Source: Tuctoria greenei (lineage: Eukaryota; Streptophyta; Magnoliopsida; Poales; Poaceae). From it: a DNA stretch of 64,000 nt. Shown one piece after another: positions 55,990 through 64,000 of this stretch (the stretch's first letter is position 1; the number at the start of each line of letters is the position of its first letter). A program made the position numbers and the translations under genes. The stretch is from NCBI GenBank assembly GCA_036927565.1, contig JAYESD010000001.1, forward strand, positions 140,171,415 to 140,235,414, in the 5' to 3' direction. Below the pieces are notes generated by a model, which was not told the origin of the DNA, did no database searches, and was given only the letters and a program-made list of their open reading frames with translations.

Positions 55990-56856
55990 CTACTGTCCTA
56001 CGAGATGTGACATATGTAGCAAAAAAACAGTAGGTTTGGGAGCAACCTTTGCATGTTTTCGACTCATCACAGCAGATTGCATGTTCCTATCATTCGGTTT
56101 AGCAAGTCCAGTAAATTTTGCATGAAAGTTATGAGATCTAGCAATCATTCTTTCCTTTTTCTGTTGTTTAGCTAGTCTATAACAAAAATCTATGACATGA
56201 CCATCTCTACCACAGTAGGTAAAATGAAATTTAACTTTGTGTTCATGTCTAGATGAGCAAGCAACATTTTTATTTGAAACCAAATGAGACAACACTCCTG
56301 CAGATTTGAAAACCATTTCTTTTTGTTTAGGAACGGTTTGAATCAAACTACTTCCTAATGACTTTACAATTTTAGGTAGATGTGCCTTAGCATGAGCATG
56401 AGAATCAGAACCCAAAGCAGTTTTATCATTGCAAGACTTGGAAGAATTCAGCAGCAAGTTTAGGTTCTTATTCCCATTACAAAACCGATCTAATGTCCTA
56501 TGCATGTTACCAAGTTTATTGGACAGATCAAGGCAATTTTCACATGAAGTTTTTCCTTTTAATTTGCAATTGGAACGAAATTTAACTTCATGAGAACGTA
56601 AGGCATTGTTCAATATAGAAATTTCATTCATAGCATCTTGTAGTTTCTTATCAAGATCATCACAAGTAGAACAATACAAATCAATTGCAGAACAGCTAGC
56701 ATCTTTCATGTTTTTATCATTAAGTGCAGCAAGATCTTTGTTCTTTTCAATTTCTAACTCAAGTTTATCAAGTGTGGAGGTGTGCGTACTTCTTAATGAG
56801 GACAATTGTTCATATATTAAATCACATGAGGGACATGCATCATCACTAGGAATCAA
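55990..56856 (-). pseudogene. gag C-terminal coiled-coil region of element B
   Basis: 288 open codons, the longest ORF of the element. Cysteine pairs ('CPSCDLIYEQL', 'CSTCDDLDKKLQ', 'CENCLDLSNKL') alternate with helical stretches suggesting coiled coil. Near the end 'FTYCGRDGHVIDFCYR' is a CCHC-like knuckle lacking its first cysteine. This cysteine-rich spacer between gag knuckle and protease is common in this copia group. Confidence 0.75.
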
Positions 56857-56973
56857 AGTTTTTCAACGATTGATTTCAGATTCTAGTCATTCAATTTTAG
56901 CAGCACTATCCCTAAGATTTTTGTCCTTTTTCTTAACTATAATAGTGGCACGAGAAATAGCATCACACATTTC

Positions 56974-57342
56974 CTAGCAAGTAGGACATACCTCTTCATT
57001 GTCGTTGTTGTGTTCTGCATCCTCCATACTTGATCTTGATTTGCCCGCCATGAAGCACAAGTTTGCCAAATCATCTTCATCTTCATCACTTCCAACATCC
57101 ACATCGCTTGAGCCAAGTTCTTGAAGTGCGGTGATGAAGTTGTTTATCATCTTGCGTCCAATAGTACCCTTCTTCTTCTTGTTGGAGTTTCTAGAGGTGG
57201 TCTTGATCTTGTTCTTCTTTTCCTCAAGGGTAGAAGGACCTGAAAGATTAGGGCATTCTATACGAAAGTGTCCTGTCTTACCACATTCAAAACAGCGCTG
57301 AGGTTCGGAGCTTCCTCTCCTTCTAGTTCTCACATTTTGCAA
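56974..57342 (-). pseudogene. gag zinc knuckle region of element B
   Basis: 'CFECGKTGHFRIECPNL' is an intact CX2CX4HX4C knuckle, followed by a lysine-rich stretch and acidic 'SSDVDVGSDEDEDD'. Open for 122 codons; separated by frameshifts from the gag core and the coiled-coil part. Confidence 0.82.
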
Positions 57343-57496
57343 TGCTTTTGAGAATCTAGTAGAGATGAGTGCTAACTCCTCTTCTGGAAATTCCTCGATC
57401 TACTCCAGGGTTAGTGAGAACAGCAAAGCAAGAGTATTGCAAGATTATGATTGGCCAGTGCTAGGCATTTCACGTTGTAAGATGAATGCAATAGAC

Positions 57497-58111
57497 TTAT
57501 TTGGATTCTTTCGTGATAAAAATGTCAATTTCATGAGTTTTTAGTTTATAGTAAAGTACATATAATGTAAGTGTACTCATGACAGTAGATTCACGAATAC
57601 ATGTGACTTTCATCTCCCAAATTGACATATCTAATGCACTTAGTAATTGTCTAGCATTTTCAGCATCTAAAAAATTAACATTGACGCTACGCAAGTTACT
57701 GAGAATTTTATTAAAGCGAGCAAAGAGGTCATCAATGGACTCACCGGATTGCATCTCAAAGCACATGTATTCTTTCTTGAACATATCCTGTCTTACCTCC
57801 TTGATCGTGTTGGATCCTTCGTGGTAGTTACAAAGTGCTCTCCACACATCGTACGCCGATCGGAGGTGTGCAACAAGGTCGAAGTCGCTTTGAGTTAGTC
57901 CTTCAATGATCAAGTTGCGGGCTTTGTTATTGTTGTCAATGTCCCGTAGATTCGCAGCCATAACTTGATCGTTTGAAGGCACTTCATAAGGCTTGTACAC
58001 CTTTTCCCATATGGCGAAGCCTTGTGCCTAGATGAAGGCTTCCATATGTGCCTTCCAAACCTGAAAATTAATACCACTAAACACACAAGGTTTGGCAGAG
58101 TATTTCTCCAT
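57497..58111 (-). pseudogene. gag core of element B
   Basis: ATG at 58109-58111, then a TAG at about 58029 where the B fragment at 4393-4676 has a glutamine. In the same frame it continues 'YKPYEVPSNDQVMAAN', 'LIIEGLTQSDFDLVAHL', 'FKKEYMCFEMQSGESID' (UBN2 gag core) to 57497. One nonsense change is the only visible defect across 200 codons. Confidence 0.85.
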
Positions 58112-58159
58112 GATGATTAGTCAAAAACATGTGCAAATCACAGAGATTAGAGCACTGTG

Positions 58160-58171
58160 GCTCTAATACCA
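58160..58171 (-). promoter_or_regulatory. primer binding site of element B
   Basis: Minus strand TGGTATTAGAGC, one base changed (C to T) from the initiator-Met complement kept in the copy at 4725-4736. Confidence 0.8.
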
Positions 58172-58173
58172 AT

Positions 58174-59489
58174 TGTAGGATCGAAGAGCACGTGAAAAGA
58201 TACCAGGGGGTGAATGGTAGATTTAAAAAATCTTACGCAGCGGAAACAATTAAACCCAACCCCTTCGGCAGAAAAATAATCTGTTAAAGAAATCGTGTGT
58301 GAGACTAATCTAAACGTATTTCACCATGACAAAAAGTGATAGATATCAGATAAAATCAACTTACGAAGATGACACAATAAGAACACTCAAGTCCGTCGAG
58401 AGAAACTCAAGTTACAGTTGAAAGAACGAACAAAGGTCAATCTGTCCTACCCGAAAAAAACAGTTCTGGAACGCTGCAAACAAACTCATGTAGATCAGAA
58501 ACCACAAATCCAATGACCATAAAATTTTGATAGATGACAGATAATCAAATTTTTAAGACAACCCAAAAAGAATCACGTCAATTGGATCTGTAAAACTCGA
58601 GTTATGATAAAACCACCGAAGAAAGGTAGTGCTGTGCAGAAAACTCGACGAGAAAAACTTGTCTGGAACAAGTCGGACGAACAAGGCAGAAAAGTTCTTT
58701 TCAACTACGAATTTTATTCAATAGAACACAAGAGGAACAGCCCCAAAGTCATCACCCACGAGCTCTGTCCTCCCTTGCTTATATAACCAACCCTTAGGCT
58801 AACCCAATCTCAACTAGGACTCTAATCCTACTCAAATCACGAATCAAAACTTTCTATAACTGCTTAGGACTCTTCTATACGCAGATAGAAGCAACTTAAG
58901 ACTTCCAAACATCTTAGGAAAATATCCCACATTCCTAAAACAACTCAAATTCGTAACCCACAAGAAATCCTATCATAACCAATTCAAATCTTTCCATATT
59001 TGAGTCAAACACGACTCAGCCGCAGCTTGAGTCCATAACCTAGTTTGTTGGACCTTTTTGACCAATTCTTTACGTCCACATCTCCTTATCACGTCTCGGA
59101 ACCATGTATCCATGTCCATGCATTCCTTGCACACGTGCAAACACCTTCCAACGACGTCCACGATACCTTCATATGCATTGTTCTTGATTCAAACATGATG
59201 CGCAATCTCCCGATCAACTCAACCATAATTCCTCCCGAACTTGGTTGTTGAACCTCATCTTTTACTAAGACTAGTTCAATGGATCCCATCACCAGCCATG
59301 TCTTGAACTCAAGCAACACCTGCACATAAATAAACAACCAATCCGTACGAGCCCAAGTTCGCGACTTGACTCAAGTTAGTTCCGAACACAACACCTTACG
59401 TGAACACCTCACATAAGCATGATGCAAAACATAGCAAAAACGATATCATCCATATCAACCAAAACACACCAAAAACATAGTAAAAGAAC
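58174..59489 (-). repeat. 5' LTR of element B, truncated
   Basis: Matches the 3' LTR from TGTAGGATCG for about 1.3 kb; the last 400 bp, holding the short-repeat cluster, are missing after 'agtaaaagaa', where the CACTA terminus begins. TATA at 58778-58785. Confidence 0.9.
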
Positions 59490-59509
59490 ACTACTACAAA
59501 AAGCATTTT

Positions 59510-59960
59510 TACAGGCGCCTCAAATTTTCAAACACAGGCGGTCCTTAAAAATATACGACTGTGATGACGAATGATATAATAACCGCCTGTGATGAAAGAA
59601 CAACACAGACGGATTTCAAAGAACAACCGTCTGGGTAAATACATGATCTTCATAGGCGGTTCTTAATTAAGAACCGCCTATAATGCAATGAACTTCACAG
59701 GCGGATTTTAAGAAACAACCGCCTGGGTAAATACATGATCTTCATAGGCAGTTCTTAATTAATAACCGCCTGTAATGTAATGAACTTCACAGACGGTTCT
59801 TAATTAACAATGGCCCGAGAAGATCATGTATTTTCAGTGGCGGTCATTGTTTAAGAACCGTATGTAGTTGTTCAATTATCACAAGCGGTTTTTATTGAAA
59901 TTACAGGGATGTAGTCATTGCAATTATCACAATCGTATGTAGTCGTTGCAGGGAAAATTG
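59510..59960. repeat. CACTA subterminal inverted repeats
   Basis: Many copies of 'aggcggttcttaatta' and its inverse 'taagaaccgcctgtaatg' spaced 30-60 bp. In plant CACTA elements such subterminal motifs bind the element-encoded TNPA-type protein. Confidence 0.8.
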
Positions 59961-60505
59961 TATCAGGAAATAAACACAGATGAGCGGATACTAGTACAGT
60001 AATGCATTATAGGAAATGCTCGATCACCAGTGAGGCTGGCTTAATTTAGATAATACACCATTAGAGGCTTTACAATTGTTCAAAGATAATTTCTTTACAC
60101 ACTGAACAAAAATCATGCTACATTCATTGTAGATCGACGATGAAGCTCCCATCGATCAATCTAAATTGTACCATCCTGCTTGCTCCCGAACACGTCTCTT
60201 ATATTCCGCGGGATCCTAAAAATATTGACATTATTTAAATTAACAAAATGTCGAAGGAGGAATGAATAACCTACATTGGTCACTAAGTCAAATTGTCATC
60301 TAACCTTGATAAGTAGATTATAGCAATCATTTTCAACATCAGGCACATTTGGCTGATGCAGCAAACGCTGAACTTCAAGTAGTATAGTTTTGATTGTAAA
60401 AGCACTGCACCACCCCTACGAAATATAATTTAAGCAATATAAGAAAATAGTTCATATAAGTTCGACAAAAATTATAAGTAATAATTACATGAACAAAATA
60501 GGTCT
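59961..60505 (+). other. CACTA internal non-coding stretch
   Basis: AT-rich, no ORF. Might be untranslated or intron sequence of the transposon gene. Confidence 0.4.
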
Positions 60506-61165
60506 ATCTTATAGTCTCTTGATCAAGAATCCCGATGCAGAGTGCTCCCGAATGATGGACATTTGGGTGGAAGAACCTAATTGGAAAGGCGCATCTTGGA
60601 GGCACCAAGGGATAGTCCTCAGATCATTGATAATGATTATGAAGATTATGAAATAGACCACGTCACACCTGAGGGGATCGCGACTCTGGGGCAGGCTATC
60701 AACCAATTAATCCTTTGGCACCGACGCGATATCGTGTTGGACGATGAGCCAATTTCTAGCCCCGTTGCATCTCCAAATACTGCAACCCCATCTTCTAAGG
60801 CGAAAGTGCATGAAGATCTACTCCCGGTCCGGGAAGATCCACTCCCCCTATGTCTCAGCAAGGATGATATCCAAGAGCAACAAGTTGGACAACAACTTCG
60901 AGCAGTACCAGAGCAAGCTGTTGCTAGTAAAGAGCAACCAGTTGAGCAATAACTTGAAGTAGTACTAGAGCCAACTGCTGGGAGTAAAGAGCAATCAGTT
61001 GAACAATAGGTTCAACAACAAGCCAGTGTCCAACTTCTGACGACTACTCCTCGATCATCAGTGCCTATCAAAGTTACCCCATACGAAAATAAGAAACCTT
61101 CATCAGAAGTGTCAAAATATTTGGAAACTGTCGACGGTTGGAGCCGGCAGATCTCCCTACACTAC
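60506..61165 (+). pseudogene. CACTA transposon protein, C-terminal fragment
   Basis: Starts with 'MDIWVEEPNWKGASWR' in one frame, then after a shift near 60610 'IDNDYEDYEIDHVTPEG' and 'IATLGQAINQLILWHRRD', followed by proline/glutamine-rich sequence with repeats of 'KEQPVEQ' and 'KEQSVEQ', and 'VPIKVTPYENKKP'. Two in-frame stops (60950-60952 and about 61007). The layout resembles the protein tail found in grass CACTA elements; the catalytic domain is not present. Confidence 0.6.
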
Positions 61166-61186
61166 TAAAGTGATAGGGGAGTTTGA

Positions 61187-61978
61187 TGTTCGGTGTGGGC
61201 GCGCGGAGATTCAAGAAGGTGAATTGGAGTTTGACACAGGAGACACAAGAATTTACGTGGTTCGGCCCGCCTGAGCGTAATACCCTACTCCACGGGTGTG
61301 TTGGTGTTGTATTAGCAGTAAGAACTTGCCATGAGTGTATGGGGGTGCGTATGATCGTCCGTGAACCTCCACGCGTGTATCATCGGTCTGTCCTTTTATA
61401 GTACAAGGGCAGACCATTACAAGTTAGCCTGGCCCGACATGTGGCCCTGGCGGTTACTAGTATTGATACACGCTTAATTGCTCTTAATGACCCTGTAACA
61501 GGCTTTGACAGCACCGTTACTGGTGTTAAGATCGTCCGTTTAAGTGTCATTAATATGGAATTAATGACACTTAATCGGGTCTTGAAGTCCTTGGCTCTGC
61601 TTTGAAGATCTGGAGTTGTTACAGGGTCTTCCGGAGGTTAGAAGCTGAAGATCCGACAATTGGACACGTGGCAGCTCCGGAGCTTGCTGTGGGAAACAGG
61701 TAGCTCCGGGGCTACCAGATACGTGTCAGGTCCGGAGCTTCTCTCGGTCAGGGGTTAAGTCCGGAGGTGCCGTTTCGGTACGTGGCCCGGAGCTTCCCCC
61801 TTGTGGGCGGTAGCTCCGGTTTGGTTGTACACGTGGCGACCCAGGGATTAACCATGTTGGAGAAGCAGGTCCGGTCATGTCTGACAAGTGGGCCTCCGAG
61901 GGTCTTCAAACCAAGTAGATGGCTTTCCCTTGAGTTCTTTGTAACCTCAAGGGGTGTACAGTTTCTAGGGTACCGACA
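61187..61978 (+). repeat. 5' LTR of element U (about 792 bp)
   Basis: Proposed ends TGTTCGGTG and GGTACCGACA form short inverted termini. Contains 'ggttcggcccgcctgag', a string type often seen in Tat-like LTRs, and repeated 'agctccgg' words at 61670-61830. TATA-like 'ttttatagtac' near 61393. Only one copy, so ends are tentative (an alternative start is 61171). Confidence 0.55.
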
Positions 61979-62510
61979 GTGGCCCCTTGGACCTACCTCC
62001 GAGGAAGATCACTGGGGTGAAGTCATTCCGTCGGAGGTGGGTCCATCCTTGCGACTCTTGAACTGAGTCTTCAAGGATCTTCGAAGGTGCCGTTGGCAGG
62101 GATTTATAGTTAGATCCCGCCGCGTGGCGCACCTCGTGCGGCAGATGAGATCTTTGACGTGCGGATCTCACGCAATTGAAGGTCGCCGGTTCTCGATACG
62201 AAAACCGTATCGGTTCCGCGTGCCCTGTCAGGCCGCCGCCTTTGGGTTTCCCGCCTCGTGATGACAATCGTTCGCCTGGGTAATAGCCTCGACTTGATCG
62301 TCGGGGTGGTCCCGGGCCCTCTTGTCATCGGCTGGGTTGAATTCTTGAGTGGTATCTTCGACTTCCTTGCGGTTTCCATCCAAGCGTTGCGAGGGCTTAC
62401 TTAAGAAGGAAAGCGCGCACCGTCGGGAGTTCTTTACGCCTCTCATCTGATCTTGCACTCAAACTCCCAACTCGTGCTTCGCTCCTCTTCTCTTGCCTAG
62501 CTGTGCCGCG
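61979..62510 (+). other. leader of element U
   Basis: GC-rich untranslated stretch between LTR and gag start. Begins 'gtggccccttgg', where a primer site should be, but I cannot match it to a tRNA with confidence. Confidence 0.45.
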
Positions 62511-63964
62511 ATGGAGTTGGGTCTGCGCGAGAGTCGCTTGAAGACCGACGGCGATTTGAAGAAGGTCCGGGCCCTCATGGGGTGGTCCTCGGACTTCTTC
62601 AACCGCTTGGTCCGTGCTGGCGGAGAGCTCCCCTTTGAGAAGGAGCACGCCGGCGAAATGGTGTACTTTTCTTCGTACGCCATGGTGGGGTTGATCCCAC
62701 CTTTTTCTTCCTTTTTCTTGATGCTGCTAGAGTTCTATGGTCTGCAGCTATACCACCCTGGCCCTCACTCCATTCTCCTCGTGTCTATCTTTGTCCACTT
62801 CTGTGTGATGTGGGTGGGCATCCCCCCTGCATCGAACTCTTCCGAACCTTCTTCACCGTCCACACCACCGGCCGGAGCAATGAGTACCTTGGCTTCTACT
62901 ACTTTGTGAAGCGCAAGAAGTGCCCATTCAAGTACCTCCGGTCATTCCCTTCCGGGAAGTGGGATGACTGGAAGAAAGATTGGATAGTCGTCAGGGTGGA
63001 GGAGCACGAGAGGTTGGAGCTGCCCGACGGTCTGCCCGGCATCGACCCGACGATCTGGAGTGAAGCTCCGGTGCTGGCGGAAGCTTTCAACCCTGCCTTG
63101 ACCAGGATCCACCAATGCATGGAGGGAGGATTGACTCCTCAGGTGGTATTTTGCAATTTCCTGGTCAACAGGTGGGCGCCGCTGAAGAGGAGGGAGAAGC
63201 TCGCCTGGGCCCTCAACAGTGTGATGGATGAGGACCGGGTTGAGACCGGGTTGAAGTCCAACATGGTGGGGAAAACCTTGGAGTTCCACCTCAAGAAATT
63301 CCAGCACGGCATCGACGTCGACGGTGATGACTTGAATCCACCGTCGGCCTTTCTCCCTCTGAACGTGGAAGTGGAGTTCAGCAGGGAGCTCCGGCGGAAG
63401 ATGCCCGCACTTGACGACCTTGGTGTCATCGAGAGAAGATCAACCACCCGGGTGGCGATCCCCGGAATGCCCGAAGATGGCTCCGTCCCTGCCCCACAGC
63501 CAAGGGTCGAGGTTGTCGGCAAGGGCAAGGAGCTGGCAGATGAACCGGAGAGCCGGAAGAGGAAGCTGCAACATGCCGACGGAAGGTCCGTCAGGCCCGC
63601 TACTTCCGCCTCGGTTCCTTCTCCCCGGAGGGGAAGATCTTCCACCACCATGGTAACTGTCCTCGTAGTGGGGTCCTTCCGGAACGATACCGTTCCTGCG
63701 GTGGGGTCCTCCTGGAGCACGTCTGTTCCCGTGGTGGAATCCTCCTGGGGTGCTAGCTCCGGGCGCACGAATCCGACACCTGGGACGGTGGGAGCCTCCA
63801 GGTTTGGGGGTTCTTCCCGATCAAGGAGAGCCTCGACCCGGGAAACGCCCGTGGCTGCGACAAGTTCCGGGGGGCCTTCTGGAGCTTCTACGCCGACCGT
63901 GGCCAGTCTGGAATGTCCAAGAAAAAGGTTCCACGCAAGCTGGTGCGGAAGCCTTCCAAGGTAA
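62511..63964 (+). pseudogene. Tat-like gypsy gag
   Basis: Chosen start ATG 62511-62513 ('MELGLRESRLKTDGDL'). Reads 'YAMVGLIPPFSSFFLM', 'LLEFYGLQLYHPGPHS', then loses frame in the six-C run 62822-62827 and continues one frame over with 'CIELFRTFFTVHTTGRS', 'KWDDWKKDWIVVRVEEHE', 'APLKRREKLAWALNSVM' and a serine/proline-rich tail. This matches the 'putative gypsy type transposon' gag block. Single C loss apart, it is open for 480 codons, so it decayed recently or the C run is a sequencing error. The last 60 bp may read better in frame 3 ('SKKKVPRKLVRKPSK'). Confidence 0.8.
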
Positions 63965-64000
63965 TTTTTAATCTTTACCTTGGTTAACTATTTAATTGTA

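Larger units (their letters stand above)
49925..59489 (-). mobile_element. Ty1/copia element B, nearly complete
   Basis: 3' LTR 49925-51637, polypurine tract, RNase H, RT, integrase, protease, gag and primer site up to 58173, then 5' LTR from 58174, cut at 59489 by a CACTA end. Inserted in the RNase H of element A. No extra ORF after pol: 51651-52643 is non-coding. All modules are present, but with stops and frameshifts and a mutated RT active site. Confidence 0.9.
59490..61186 (+). mobile_element. CACTA-type DNA transposon, left end and partial gene
   Basis: Starts CACTACTACAAAAAGC, the typical plant CACTA terminus, at the break in the B LTR. Subterminal repeats follow, then a coding fragment. 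The other end is not in the window: sequence of element U begins at 61187. The 3-bp target duplication cannot be checked. Confidence 0.82.
61187..64000 (+). mobile_element. Tat-like Ty3/gypsy element U, 5' part
   Basis: LTR 61187-61978, leader, then a gag gene to 63964, running past the window. The gag is homologous to the fragmented T. Base composition is much more GC-rich than in the copia elements. Confidence 0.75.

Noticed and set aside
61163..61170. 'cactactaaa' as a second CACTA terminus.
   Set aside because: Orientation and following sequence do not match the left terminus; it lies at the end of the coding fragment just before the U LTR.

Overview
This window is a plant nuclear repeat block, most likely from a grass. 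I found no host protein gene, rRNA, tRNA or CRISPR array. Nearly all of the 64 kb can be assigned to LTR retrotransposons, with one CACTA-type DNA transposon fragment. The pointers to a grass are the long-LTR Ty3/gypsy element with a C-terminal chromodomain-like segment, SIRE/Maximus-like Ty1/copia elements with an extra ORF after pol, Tat-like gypsy gag genes, and an Athila-like element with a tRNA-Asp-type primer site. Almost every coding region carries stops and frameshifts, so these are relics; the species cannot be named from this.

Layout, left to right. 1-4392: 3' part of a CRM-like Ty3/gypsy element (+). 4393-6511: LTR and gag stub of Ty1/copia family B (-). 6512-11192: truncated Tekay-like Ty3/gypsy element F (+) with a 2.8-kb LTR. 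11193-12434: an Athila-like LTR tail, then part of an old Tat-like gag gene T (-). 12435-24109: SIRE-like Ty1/copia element C (-) with a duplicated extra ORF. 24110-32963: Athila-like non-autonomous element D (+), whose 3' LTR is split by a deleted relative E (30812-32474). 32964-39615: three more pieces of T gag (-), separated by a 3.8-kb LTR-like insertion G and a solo LTR of family A. 39621-42504: solo LTR of family F (-) with a perfect TSD. 42505-44981: GC-rich 56-bp minisatellite split by a solo family-A LTR (+). 44982-49924: 3' half of SIRE-like copia element A (-). 49925-59489: nearly complete copia element B (-) inserted in the RNase H region of A. 59490-61186: CACTA element (+) inserted in the 5' LTR of B. 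61187-64000: Tat-like gypsy element U (+), LTR and gag, running off the window.

The most interesting signal is a regulatory-looking array. The 12-bp palindrome CGGACTAGTCCG and its variant CGGACTTGTCCG/CGGACAAGTCCG recur in pairs about 20-22 bp apart, with pairs repeating about every 51-58 bp. The array lies upstream of the TATA box in LTRs of both the Ty1/copia family (A/C) and the unrelated Ty3/gypsy family (F). Further clusters lie in the non-coding gap upstream of the extra ORF of elements A and C. I counted at least 14 exact copies of the TA-centred 12-mer. Shared architecture in two superfamilies suggests a common binding factor or sequence exchange between elements.

The nesting gives a relative history. 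T is the oldest layer; its gag gene is now spread over about 27 kb. B is younger than A, the CACTA element is younger than B, and E is younger than D. Coordinates of LTR ends rest on TG..CA termini, primer sites, polypurine tracts, target duplications and comparison between copies inside this window.
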